Below, piece after piece: positions 33,376-41,603 of a stretch of 57,952 bases of DNA (its first letter is position 1; each line of letters begins with the position of its first letter). Position numbers and translations under genes: made by a program. Under the pieces are notes generated by a model. It saw only the letters and a list, made by a program, of their open reading frames with translations, had not been told where the DNA came from and did not search any database. The DNA lies in contig MNCZ01000028.1 in NCBI GenBank assembly GCA_001914695.1, positions 1-57,952 on the forward strand, given 5' to 3'. This DNA is from Gammaproteobacteria bacterium 13_2_20CM_66_19 (GTDB lineage: Bacteria; Pseudomonadota; Gammaproteobacteria; Steroidobacterales; Steroidobacteraceae).

Positions 33376-35043
33376 ATGAACAACACTTTCCGACGCTGTT
33401 GTCAATGGCTGGTCGCCGTGTCGGCGCTCGCGAGCATGACTGCGGCGTTGGGGCAAAACCCCGACGCGCAGATCGGGCGCGAGGTGGCGATACCCAGACA
33501 CTTGCAGGACGGCGAAGAATTCAACACTCCTTTGAGCCAGTTGATCCAGTATGGGTCACAGCTTTTCACCGCCGAGTTCACCATCCAGGAGGGAGCGGGG
33601 CGCCCATTGTCGAAAGGGACAGGTGCCGTTCTGTCGGACCCGAGTTCGCCACTGGTGTTCCCGAGAAACTTCGACAGAGTCTCCTCGCCTGACGCGAACG
33701 CATGTTCTGGCTGTCACAACGTCCCCGTGACAGGGGCAGGCGGCGACCGCGTGACGGAAGTCTTCGTGCTCGCACAGCGCTTCGATCGTTTAACCTTCGA
33801 TCGCACCGATCCCATCGGGACCCGGGGTGCTGTAGATGAGTCCGGAAAGCTCGTTACGATGGAGAACGCCACCGACGACAGAAAAACGATCGGCATGAAT
33901 GGTGCCGGGTTCGTCGAGATGCTGGCCCGGCAAATGACAGCCGAGCTGCAGACCGAGCGGGACGCCACGCCTCCGGGCAGCAGCACACCGCTGACGTCCA
34001 AGGGAATTTCCTTCGGCAGCCTGACACACAACGCGGACGGGACCTGGAATGTCTCGCACATTCAAGGCCTGGCGGCTCCGAGCCTGTCGAGTCCGGGCAC
34101 TACCCCACCGAGCCTGATCATCCGGCCTTTACATCAGGTAGGGAACGTAGTTTCCCTGAGGCAGTTCAGCAACAACGCGTTCAACCATCACCACGGTATG
34201 CAGGCCGAAGAGCGCTTCGGGCTCAATGCCGACCCCGATGGGGATGGTTTTACGAACGAGCTGACGGTCGCCGACCTGACCGCGGTCTCCCTGTTCCAGG
34301 CCACGCTGCCCGTTCCGGGCCGCGTCATTCCAAACGATCCCGCGGTGGAGCAGGCGAATCGGCTGGGCGAGGCGGTGTTCAATCAGATCGGCTGCGCAAC
34401 CTGTCACGCGACCTTGCCGCTCACCGCCAACCACAATCCGGGGCTCCCCGGGCAGCCAGGCTGGATCTACTTCGAGCCCAGTCCGTATAACCCCGCCGTG
34501 GGCCCCAATTCACCGAACTTGCAGCTCGGACCCGCCAACTATCCGATCAGTGCTCCGGCACTCACCGTGGACCTGACGAGCGATATGCTGCCGCTTCCGC
34601 GCCTGCGAGCTCATCACGGGTTAGTCATGGTGCCGGCATACACCGATCTCAAGCTGCATGACATCAGCGCTACCAGCGACCCCGGGACCGATCCGGAATG
34701 CGAGCCCCTCGACCAGAACCAAGCGGCGGGATCACCGGGATTCTTCGCGGGGAACTGCAAGTTCATTACCCGCAAGTTGTGGGGGTTCTACAATCAGGGC
34801 GGGGCGTTCATGCACCATGGGAAGTTCACGACCGCCAGGGAAGCTGTTGAAGCGCACAACGGCGAGGCTCTGCCCCAGCGCTTGGCATTCGACGCACTGC
34901 CAACGGATCTGCAGAACGATCTGATTGAATTCCTGAAGTCCCTGCAGGTTCTGCCGCCGGGCTCGTCATCGCTGGTCATCGACGAACACGGCAAACCCAA
35001 GAGCTGGCCCCCCTCTGCCGACTCTTCGCCAGACGATCGGTAG
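33376..35043 (+). CDS. Secreted di-heme oxidoreductase (DHOR/putative peroxidase family)
   Basis: Start ATG 33376 places a signal peptide (LVAVSALASMTAALGQ) at the N-terminus; the GTG at 33355 would add seven unlikely residues. Two c-type heme sites are present: ACSGCHN near residue 114 and GCATCHA near residue 339. Other marks are NNAFNHHHGMQAEERFG, VMVPAYTDLKLHDIS and the closing FMHHGKFTTAREAVEAHNGEA ... LIEFLKSLQVLP, all typical of the DHOR group related to MauG and CcpA peroxidases. A calcium-type loop DPDGDGFTNELT lies between the hemes. 555 aa. Substrate unknown; location periplasm or outside the cell. Confidence 0.85.
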   Translation: MNNTFRRCCQWLVAVSALASMTAALGQNPDAQIGREVAIPRHLQDGEEFNTPLSQLIQYGSQLFTAEFTIQEGAGRPLSKGTGAVLSDPSSPLVFPRNFDRVSSPDANACSGCHNVPVTGAGGDRVTEVFVLAQRFDRLTFDRTDPIGTRGAVDESGKLVTMENATDDRKTIGMNGAGFVEMLARQMTAELQTERDATPPGSSTPLTSKGISFGSLTHNADGTWNVSHIQGLAAPSLSSPGTTPPSLIIRPLHQVGNVVSLRQFSNNAFNHHHGMQAEERFGLNADPDGDGFTNELTVADLTAVSLFQATLPVPGRVIPNDPAVEQANRLGEAVFNQIGCATCHATLPLTANHNPGLPGQPGWIYFEPSPYNPAVGPNSPNLQLGPANYPISAPALTVDLTSDMLPLPRLRAHHGLVMVPAYTDLKLHDISATSDPGTDPECEPLDQNQAAGSPGFFAGNCKFITRKLWGFYNQGGAFMHHGKFTTAREAVEAHNGEALPQRLAFDALPTDLQNDLIEFLKSLQVLPPGSSSLVIDEHGKPKSWPPSADSSPDDR

Positions 35044-35080
35044 CGCAACTACTCCCGCTTCTGGCCGCGGACTCCGATCA

Positions 35081-35818
35081 TCAGAAAGTCCCGACGACCG
35101 AGAAGGGTCGTCTCCCGGTTGCGTCGGGCGCGCCGAGGAAGGGGAGAGAGCTCACGATCTCGGGCGGCGCGCCCCGGCGCGGGGCAACCAGCCCCTCGAG
35201 CTCGTAGCCCGGCTGCGGCGTCAGGCGGAGCGTCCCCTCGACCGCGAGCGGGCCGTCGAGGTCGCGCAGCTTTCCCGTCGGCTCGCCCTTGGCCTCCGGG
35301 AAAGTCAACACATAGCTGCCGAGCGGCGTCGCCAGGCCGGCGCGATCCTCCAGGTCGTGCGCCTCGATACGCCCCTTGAGCTGCGTGATGACCCCATGCT
35401 CAATCCGGACCAGCTCGAGATCGAGCGTCGCGCGGCCGTGCAGTGTGGCCGGGAGCCCCGGGATCAACGCCGGATCGAGCGCCAGGTCGGCCTTGACGTG
35501 ACGGAGCGTCGCCCGCTGACCCAAACCGAGCTCGACGTCCGCGCTTGCCGTGTTCGCGGCGCGCGTGGCGGTGACGTGCCCTGCAAGCCTGCCGTAGAGC
35601 AGCCGCATGGGATACAGCTCCCAGCTGAAATCGCCGACCGGCGTGCCCTGCACGCGAAGTCCGCTGCACACTCCGCTCCAGAGCGTGCCCTCGACGCTCG
35701 CGCAGGCTCCGCGCGCGCTCCCCCCCCCGGGGATCACCCAGGCCGCCGGCATGCGGGCGAGGAGGATGGCCGCGAAAGCGACCACAGCAAAGAGCGCGAT
35801 CCAGGCTCCCCGCTTCAC
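35081..35818 (-). CDS. gspN: Type II secretion system protein N
   Basis: 245 aa with one N-terminal membrane helix (WIALFAVVAFAAILLARMPAAWVI) and a periplasmic domain beginning GACASVEGTLWSGVCSGLRVQGTPVGDFSWELYP, the GspN signature. Starts with GTG one base after the gspM stop. It is the last gene of the gspGHIJKLMN run. GspN is an accessory, non-universal T2SS component. Confidence 0.85.
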   Translation of the reverse strand: MKRGAWIALFAVVAFAAILLARMPAAWVIPGGGSARGACASVEGTLWSGVCSGLRVQGTPVGDFSWELYPMRLLYGRLAGHVTATRAANTASADVELGLGQRATLRHVKADLALDPALIPGLPATLHGRATLDLELVRIEHGVITQLKGRIEAHDLEDRAGLATPLGSYVLTFPEAKGEPTGKLRDLDGPLAVEGTLRLTPQPGYELEGLVAPRRGAPPEIVSSLPFLGAPDATGRRPFSVVGTF

Positions 35819-35819
35819 T

Positions 35820-36305
35820 TCACTTCTTCAGAACGAGCGCGGCATTCACCAGGCCGGTCGCGTCGGCTCTCTCGATGGTGGCGGATTCGACGCTGGCACC
35901 GTTCTGCTGGGCGAGGCGGCCGAGCCAGGCGACGAGACTATCGAACGGCGCCCTTTGCAGGCGCACCGAGAGGGCCCCGGGGCCCGCGGGCTCACTCGTG
36001 AGGGAGCCGGCCAGCCCCGCCTCGCGCGCCGAGCGGTCGACGATCACGAGCAGCGACTCGCCCGTGGCCGCGGGCTGTGCCGGAGAGGAGGCGAGCTCCG
36101 GCGCCACGCCCTGCATCCAGCTGAGGTCGGCGCGCTTGCTGGCCAGGCGGTCGTGAGCGTGCGCGACGCTGCGATCGAGAGGAATGAGCACACCGAAGAC
36201 GAGCATCAGCGCGGCGAGCGCGAGAGCCCCGAGGACCAGGCGCCGCTCGCGCGCCGAGAGCGCGGCCAGGGATTCGAGCGAGAGAGCCTCGCGCGAGAGC
36301 GTCAT
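35820..36305 (-). CDS. gspM: Type II secretion system protein M
   Basis: 161 aa. ATG 36305 overlaps gspL (ATGA). A short cytosolic part (LESLAALSARERRLVLG) precedes one membrane helix (ALALAALMLVFGVLIPLD) and a coiled then ferredoxin-like periplasmic domain. SARERRLV before the helix is a common GspM feature. It supports GspL in the inner-membrane platform. Confidence 0.88.
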   Translation of the reverse strand: MTLSREALSLESLAALSARERRLVLGALALAALMLVFGVLIPLDRSVAHAHDRLASKRADLSWMQGVAPELASSPAQPAATGESLLVIVDRSAREAGLAGSLTSEPAGPGALSVRLQRAPFDSLVAWLGRLAQQNGASVESATIERADATGLVNAALVLKK

Positions 36306-37555
36306 GAGCGCGCCCCCGGCGCATCCCCGGCGCGCACCTGCATGCGTCCCTCGTAGGCCGAGCCGGTCATGCCGCCGCTCGTGAGATCGGCCTGCCAGCC
36401 GATGCGGCGCAGCGCCTGGCCGAGCCGATCGAGGCTGGCCGCATCCGGTGCGGAGAGCCTGAGGTCGAGCGCCCCGTCGTGATACTGGAGCGCCAGCACG
36501 GCGAGGCCCGGCACGGAATCGCGCGCCTGCGCCAGCGCCTGCAGCGCGGGCAGCAGTCCTCCGCCGGCGCCGCGCGCGGCCGCGAGGCGCTGCTCCATGC
36601 GGCGGCGCGCATCGAGCGCGCTCGGTTCCCCGGGCATGGCGGCGTGAAAAGCGTCGCGGATCGACACGTCGACCTGGCGCTCGCGGCTCTTCAGCCATTG
36701 CAACTCGCCCACCTTGCCGGCGACGTGCAGACCGAGGAGCGAGAGGAGCAGGATCGCCGCGACGCGCCAGGCGCGCAGCCCCGCCGCGCCCGCCGCGGCC
36801 GGGGCGTAGGCGCCCTGCAGGAGATTGATCGGCGTCGCCACCGGAAGCTGCTGCGCGAAAACGGGGAGGGGCCCCTCGGTGAGGAGCTGGATCCTGACGC
36901 CGTCGAAGCGCGGGCGCGCGGCCTCCGCCTGCGCGGAATGCCGCTGCCACTCGGCGGCTCCGGCATAGAGAATCAGTCCGCGTCCGCCGCCGGGTGAGTC
37001 GGCGCCCCGCGACTGCGCGATCTCGAGCGCCTCGGCGAGTGCATCCGCGGGCAGCGTCACCGGCGCGGCTCCCGGCGCTCGCACAAACACCGCGTCCTCC
37101 TCGAGGAGCACCACCGCGTGGGCGGGATTTCCGGGCAGCAGGTCGCTCTCGGCGTGGATCGCCTCGGGCTCGATGCCGCTCGAGCGCAGCGTCGCGAGCC
37201 ACTCATCGAGAAGCGCCCGCGCCACCACGGCCACCGGCGCGCGGGTGGAGTCGCTCGCGCGCTTACCGATGGCGAAGTGCAGATCCTCGATGTTGTCCGC
37301 CAGCTGCTCCTCGAGCGCGTAAGGCACGAGCTGCTGGAGCTTCAGGCCCGCCTTGACCGGAACCTCCGGCTCGGCGAGCAGCACGTCCGTTCCGGGGACG
37401 ATCACCCACACCCGCCTTCCCGCGGTGCGCGTTGCCGCCGCCGCCAGCGGGCCGCTCTCGAGCGGCCCCACGGGCGTACCGCGCGCATCCACCACCAGCC
37501 AGGACGCCGGCTCGTCCGGGACACCCGGCAGGCGCAGCAACAGCCAGTCAGCCAT
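36302..37555 (-). CDS. gspL: Type II secretion system protein L
   Basis: 417 aa. The cytoplasmic actin-like domain shows LQQLVPYALEEQLADNIEDLHFA near residue 73-95, which in GspL contacts the GspE ATPase. One membrane helix (RAWRVAAILLLSLLGLHVAGKV) follows near residue 262, then a periplasmic domain. ATG 37555 starts at MADWLLLRLPG. It is 50 bases downstream of gspK. Its ATPase partner gspE is not in the window. Confidence 0.92.
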   Translation of the reverse strand: MADWLLLRLPGVPDEPASWLVVDARGTPVGPLESGPLAAAATRTAGRRVWVIVPGTDVLLAEPEVPVKAGLKLQQLVPYALEEQLADNIEDLHFAIGKRASDSTRAPVAVVARALLDEWLATLRSSGIEPEAIHAESDLLPGNPAHAVVLLEEDAVFVRAPGAAPVTLPADALAEALEIAQSRGADSPGGGRGLILYAGAAEWQRHSAQAEAARPRFDGVRIQLLTEGPLPVFAQQLPVATPINLLQGAYAPAAAGAAGLRAWRVAAILLLSLLGLHVAGKVGELQWLKSRERQVDVSIRDAFHAAMPGEPSALDARRRMEQRLAAARGAGGGLLPALQALAQARDSVPGLAVLALQYHDGALDLRLSAPDAASLDRLGQALRRIGWQADLTSGGMTGSAYEGRMQVRAGDAPGARS

Positions 37556-37605
37556 CGGCGGATACTGTCATGGTTGAGGGCGGGGTGCCCATCGGTGTTG
37601 GCGAA

Positions 37606-38604
37606 TCAATCCGGCGTGAAGCTGCGCAGGATCGGACGCACTTTGGCATCGCCTCCCCTCTCCTGATAGAGAAGACTGTACAAAGTGAATTCCGTACTGC
37701 CAATGGTGATGATGCTCGTGAGGCGAAAGTAGCTCGAGGCCTGGGCGATCTTCGCGTCGACCTTGGCTTTCAGCTGCGGGTCGGCGAACGCCGCGTCGTA
37801 ATCCGCCTGGGTGGGGAAGCACCCCGGAGCGGCGGCGCGATTCTTCGCGAGCGAGTCGGGATCCGAGCCGAAGTCGGGATGTCCGAGGTAGGCATCGAGC
37901 ACCTTGCCCGGGGCGGTGCAGATGTTGACCTTCACGTTGGGGTCAGCGGGGAGCGCCGCGACGTAGGGCGCGAGCGCGAGATAACGGTCGCGGCCAAAGC
38001 CCGGCAGCGCGAGGAGTTCGCTCGTGCTCGTGATGTAACGGTTGGCCGTCCGGTAAGGCGGCGTCAGGCCCATGTAGACGGTGTCCTCGGCGCCGTCGGG
38101 GGATGGCGTGCCATTCCAGTCGATCCAGTCGATGACGTAGCCCACCCACTTGGTCTCGAGCCCGACGCTCTGGAGCAGGTTGCTGAAGGCGGCGACCTGC
38201 ACCGGATCGGGATTGCCCTCCCGGTCGGCGAGGCTGTTGAGGTTGAAGCGGCCCTGGAGGTCCTCGAGCGAGGCCTCGAGCATCACGCCCGGCACGACCT
38301 CGATCGGCCCGACGGGCTTGGCCCAGCCCTGAGCGGCGTAGATGTACTTCTTGTCGTTCTGGTAGACCGTGCGCAGCCCGTAGGCGGCCAGCGCCTCGGC
38401 GCCCTGCGCGACGAGGAGCGCCTCGTCGAAGGCATAGGTTGCCGTGCCGCGCCGCGCGCTCATCGCGTTCTCGTATGCGATCGCGGCGGCGATGACGGTA
38501 CAGAGTGCGACCAGCAGGATCGCGACCAGGAGCGCGATGCCGCGCTGCGCGCCGCGCCGGTGCCGCGGTCGCTGGCGCCGCGCACGCGGCGTGTGCCTCC
38601 TCAT
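37606..38604 (-). CDS. gspK: Type II secretion minor pseudopilin K
   Basis: 332 aa, the large tip pseudopilin. A basic leader of about 22 residues ends in Gly, followed by IALLVAILLVALCTVIAAAIAYE, which lacks the Glu5 found in other pilins as expected for GspK. Downstream are LEDLQGRFNLNSL and a helical domain with VIDWIDWNGTPSPDGAEDTVYMGLTPPYRTANRYITSTSELLALPG. ATG 38604 overlaps gspJ (ATGA). Confidence 0.93.
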   Translation of the reverse strand: MRRHTPRARRQRPRHRRGAQRGIALLVAILLVALCTVIAAAIAYENAMSARRGTATYAFDEALLVAQGAEALAAYGLRTVYQNDKKYIYAAQGWAKPVGPIEVVPGVMLEASLEDLQGRFNLNSLADREGNPDPVQVAAFSNLLQSVGLETKWVGYVIDWIDWNGTPSPDGAEDTVYMGLTPPYRTANRYITSTSELLALPGFGRDRYLALAPYVAALPADPNVKVNICTAPGKVLDAYLGHPDFGSDPDSLAKNRAAAPGCFPTQADYDAAFADPQLKAKVDAKIAQASSYFRLTSIITIGSTEFTLYSLLYQERGGDAKVRPILRSFTPD

Positions 38605-39257
38605 CCGGGGATCTCGATGACCCGCACGATCTTGCCCCAGTCCTCGGTGTCGAGGGTGATCTCGACCGCGAGCGGTCGCTGGCGCAGCACCTGCTCCTGC
38701 CGCAGCGCGGTCGCTGGCCACAGCGTCTGCCACTGGTGCGCCTGGTCCAGGTAGCGAATCGTCAGCGCCTTGACGTGCGTCATGAGATCGCGCCGGTAGG
38801 TGGTGCTGGCGAGCGTCGGGTCGAGCACGTTCCAGTACTCGCGCCGGAGCGTACCGTTCTCCAGGAGGTAGGCGACCCGCTGCAACGCCGGACGTTGCAA
38901 CCCGGCGGGATTCGCCCAGCCGCCGCGCGTCAGTGCGACGATGGGCGGCGGCCCCCCGGGAGCCGCTCCCTCCAGCGCCGGCTGCGCCGGCTCGTCGCCG
39001 ATGGCCTGGCGCACCGGTCGCGGGGCGAGCTGCACGAAGTCCTGTTCCAACACGCGCACGCTCGTCTGAAGCTCGAGGAGCCGCGCCTGCTTCTCCTTGA
39101 GCGACTCGCGGCTGTTCGACGCCTGGGTGATGGTCTTGTAGCCGAGCGCGAACATGACGACAGTGATGAACACGGCCACGAGGACCTCGATCAGCGTGAA
39201 GCCGGCCTCACCGGGGCTGCGCCGCACGCTGCGACTCGACCGGGCGTGAGCGCTCAC
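38601..39257 (-). CDS. gspJ: Type II secretion minor pseudopilin J
   Basis: 218 aa. Prepilin leader ends at Gly19, then FTLIEVLVAVFITVVMFALGY. The mature part with LQTSVRVLEQDFVQLAPRPVR is typical GspJ. GTG start overlaps gspI (GTGA). Confidence 0.93.
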   Translation of the reverse strand: MSAHARSSRSVRRSPGEAGFTLIEVLVAVFITVVMFALGYKTITQASNSRESLKEKQARLLELQTSVRVLEQDFVQLAPRPVRQAIGDEPAQPALEGAAPGGPPPIVALTRGGWANPAGLQRPALQRVAYLLENGTLRREYWNVLDPTLASTTYRRDLMTHVKALTIRYLDQAHQWQTLWPATALRQEQVLRQRPLAVEITLDTEDWGKIVRVIEIPG

Positions 39258-39850
39258 GGGGTTCCCCGCCGATTCGTGGGCGCCTGCGGCGGCGGCGGGG
39301 CTGGCAGGTTTCCCGGAGGCGCTCCGGGCGGCTTGTTTCCCGAGGTGTTTCCACCGGCGGCGGCCGGTCCGGCCGGGAACTGGCTGCCCCAGTCGGGCTG
39401 GAATCCGTTAGGCGTACCGACCGCATCGCCCCAGATGCCACTCACCGTGGTGAGCCAGCTCCTCTCCTCCGCACCCACCTTAAGGTCCGCGGGGCGCACG
39501 CTGACGTCGATGCGCTCGACTCCGGGCACCTCGGTCGTGACCACCTCCTGGTGCCAATGCCAGCTGCGGCCGGCGAAATCGGTGTCGCCGTCGCTGTTGC
39601 CCGTCTGGGGCTGCTGGCCGGAGAGGCGCAGGTTCGCGATCCTGTTGAGCGCCACCCACTGGGCGAAGGTCTTGTCGCGCAGATACGAGGTGGTGCCCGC
39701 CGAGGAGGTGAGCGCACCCATGACCGCGGCCACGCCGATCGCGACGATCGCAAGCGCCACGAGCACCTCGATGAGCGTGAAGCCGTGGCCGGCGCGCGCG
39801 CTCTCGGCGGGCGCATGCGCCAGGCTGGCCACGGCGCGCGCGCTTCTCAC
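39254..39850 (-). CDS. gspI: Type II secretion minor pseudopilin I with extended Pro/Gly tail
   Basis: 198 aa. Leader to Gly23, then FTLIEVLVALAIVAIGVAAVMGAL, and the GspI core with ALNRIANLRLSGQQPQTG. GspI is normally about 125 residues; here the last ~45 are a low-complexity Pro/Gly/Asn tail (GNTSGNKPPGAPPGNLPAPPPPQ). GTG start overlaps gspH (GTGA). Confidence 0.92.
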   Translation of the reverse strand: MRSARAVASLAHAPAESARAGHGFTLIEVLVALAIVAIGVAAVMGALTSSAGTTSYLRDKTFAQWVALNRIANLRLSGQQPQTGNSDGDTDFAGRSWHWHQEVVTTEVPGVERIDVSVRPADLKVGAEERSWLTTVSGIWGDAVGTPNGFQPDWGSQFPAGPAAAGGNTSGNKPPGAPPGNLPAPPPPQAPTNRRGTP

Positions 39851-40392
39851 GGCTTCGACTCCACCATGGGCTGCTCGATGACCTGGCCCTGGTCGTCCTG
39901 GGTGACGGTGACGCTGCGCAGGCCCCCCTCACGCTCGAGCGTCGCGGCGAAGCTCGTGAGGTCGCCATTCGAGAAGATCATCACCTGCGGGGTCTTGTCC
40001 CTGGCATCCTTGGGACGGGTCAGCACGACGGGACGCGCTTCCACCGTGAGCTTCACGCCGAGTCCGTCGGGGAGGCGGCGCGCCACGAGCGCCTCGTCGT
40101 CGGGCACGCTGCGCCAGAGGGCGCGGCGCACGTCGTAGGTCAGGAACTCGTAGCCGTCGTCCTGGAACAGCACGCCGTACTCGCGGGTCTGCAGCTCCGC
40201 CTGCTCGCGGGCGTAGGTGAAGAGGGCGAACAGCCTGTCGCTTTCCTTCTCGAGCTCGCGATCGCGCCCGGTGAGGGTGAATGACAGCACCATCAGCGCC
40301 GCCACCACGCCGATGATGACGACGACGACCATGATCTCGATCAGCGTGAAGCCGGCGCTGTCCGCGCCGGCACGCGCGCACTCCCGCCTCAT
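39847..40392 (-). CDS. gspH: Type II secretion minor pseudopilin H
   Basis: 181 aa. ATG 40392 gives a 14-residue leader to Gly, then FTLIEIMVVVVIIGVVAALMVLSF. The rest (FALFTYAREQAELQTREYGVLFQDDGYEFLTYD) matches GspH. The open frame upstream overlaps gspG and is not used. Confidence 0.92.
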   Translation of the reverse strand: MRRECARAGADSAGFTLIEIMVVVVIIGVVAALMVLSFTLTGRDRELEKESDRLFALFTYAREQAELQTREYGVLFQDDGYEFLTYDVRRALWRSVPDDEALVARRLPDGLGVKLTVEARPVVLTRPKDARDKTPQVMIFSNGDLTSFAATLEREGGLRSVTVTQDDQGQVIEQPMVESKP

Positions 40393-40405
40393 CGTGGGGC
40401 GCAAG

Positions 40406-40873
40406 CTAGTCGGTGAGATTCCAGTTGCCGATGTCGGCGTTGATGCCCTCGCCGCCCGGCTGGCCGTCGGCGCCGAGCGTGTACAGGTCATACGTCTTGC
40501 CGTGCGTGCCGGGGTAGACATATTGATATTCGTTCCCCCAAGGATCCTTGCTCACGCGGTCGAGGTAGCCGCCGGGCTTCCAGTGCTTGATGCTCGGATC
40601 GGTCGGCTGCTGCACGAGCGCCCTGATGCCCTGCTCCGTGGTCGGATACTTGGAGTTGTCGAGGTAGAACAGCGACAGGGCCGCTTCGAGCGCCTGGATG
40701 TCCCCCTTCGCCTTGGTGACGCGCGCCTCGTCCACCTTTCCGAGCACCGTCGGGACGATGAAAGCGGCCAGGAGGCCGATGATGACCATGACCACCATGA
40801 TTTCGATGAGGGTGAAGCCGCGCGAGCGCGTGCGGCTCGTCGGTCTGCTACCCTCGTGAGTGATGTAGCTCAT
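40406..40873 (-). CDS. gspG: Type II secretion major pseudopilin G
   Basis: 155 aa, main subunit of the pseudopilus. ATG 40873 gives a 19-residue leader to Gly, then FTLIEIMVVMVIIGLLAAFIVPTVLGKVDEARVTKAKGDIQALEAAL. The GspG C-terminal region KHWKPGGYLDRVSKDPWGNEYQYVYPGTHG, with its calcium-site loop, is clear. In-frame ATGs at 40927 and 40930 would give an over-long leader. First gene of the operon and divergent from the rhombosortase. Confidence 0.93.
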   Translation of the reverse strand: MSYITHEGSRPTSRTRSRGFTLIEIMVVMVIIGLLAAFIVPTVLGKVDEARVTKAKGDIQALEAALSLFYLDNSKYPTTEQGIRALVQQPTDPSIKHWKPGGYLDRVSKDPWGNEYQYVYPGTHGKTYDLYTLGADGQPGGEGINADIGNWNLTD

Positions 40874-40955
40874 GCGCGGGATGTCCGGGCGGCGGAGCCG
40901 CCGATGCGACCTGAAAGAGCTCTTCATCATAACAAATAGTGGATCAGAGCCCGTG

Positions 40956-41564
40956 ATGCGTGTGCGTGGGCTGCTCCGGTCTCTCAACTACGACGGGCGC
41001 CTCGGGCTGATCCTCGCCGGCAGCTGCGTGCTGCTGCTGCTCGCGAGCCTCACCGGCGAGCCCGGCAGATTGCTGCTGCGCTATGACCGCGCGGCGCTCG
41101 CCGCGGGGCAGTGGTGGCGGCTCGTGACCGCGCACGTGGTGCACCTCGATGTGCGGCATGCCCTGCTGAACGACCTCGGGCTCGCTCTCGTGTGGGCGCT
41201 CTTTGCCCGCGACTACTCTCTGCGTCAGTGGGCGGCCGTCGTGCTGGGGGCGGTGGTGGCCATCGACGCGGGACTGTGGCTCTGCGATTCGACCCTCGAG
41301 TGGTACGTGGGTTCCTCCGGGGCGCTGCATGGGGTGATGGCGGCCGGCGCCCTGGCCCATCTGCGCCGCGGCGAGCGCGATGGAGCGCTCCTATCGGTCG
41401 CCCTCGTGGCCAAGCTCGGTTACGAGCACTGGGCGGGTGCGCTGCCGTTCTCCGCGAGCCTTCCGGTGGTGGTGAGCGCTCACCTCTACGGGGTCATGGG
41501 GGGCTCGGCGGTGGCCGTGTTCGTGAGGCCCCGCGCGCGGAGCGCCGTCGGCCCCTCGCTATAA
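40956..41564 (+). CDS. rrtA: Rhombosortase (rhomboid-family GlyGly-CTERM protease)
   Basis: 202 aa from ATG 40956, with about six membrane helices. The rhomboid catalytic pair is visible: Ser121 in GSSGALHG and His176 in SAHLYGVMGG. QWWRLVTAHVVHLDVRHALLNDLGLALVWALF is typical of the RrtA group, which trims proteins with a C-terminal GlyGly-CTERM tag after T2SS export. The adjacent divergent T2SS operon fits this function. No GlyGly-CTERM substrate was seen in the window. Confidence 0.88.
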   Translation: MRVRGLLRSLNYDGRLGLILAGSCVLLLLASLTGEPGRLLLRYDRAALAAGQWWRLVTAHVVHLDVRHALLNDLGLALVWALFARDYSLRQWAAVVLGAVVAIDAGLWLCDSTLEWYVGSSGALHGVMAAGALAHLRRGERDGALLSVALVAKLGYEHWAGALPFSASLPVVVSAHLYGVMGGSAVAVFVRPRARSAVGPSL

Positions 41565-41603
41565 TCGATCCCGACTCGACTCCACCCGCCTTCAGGAGCG
41601 CGC

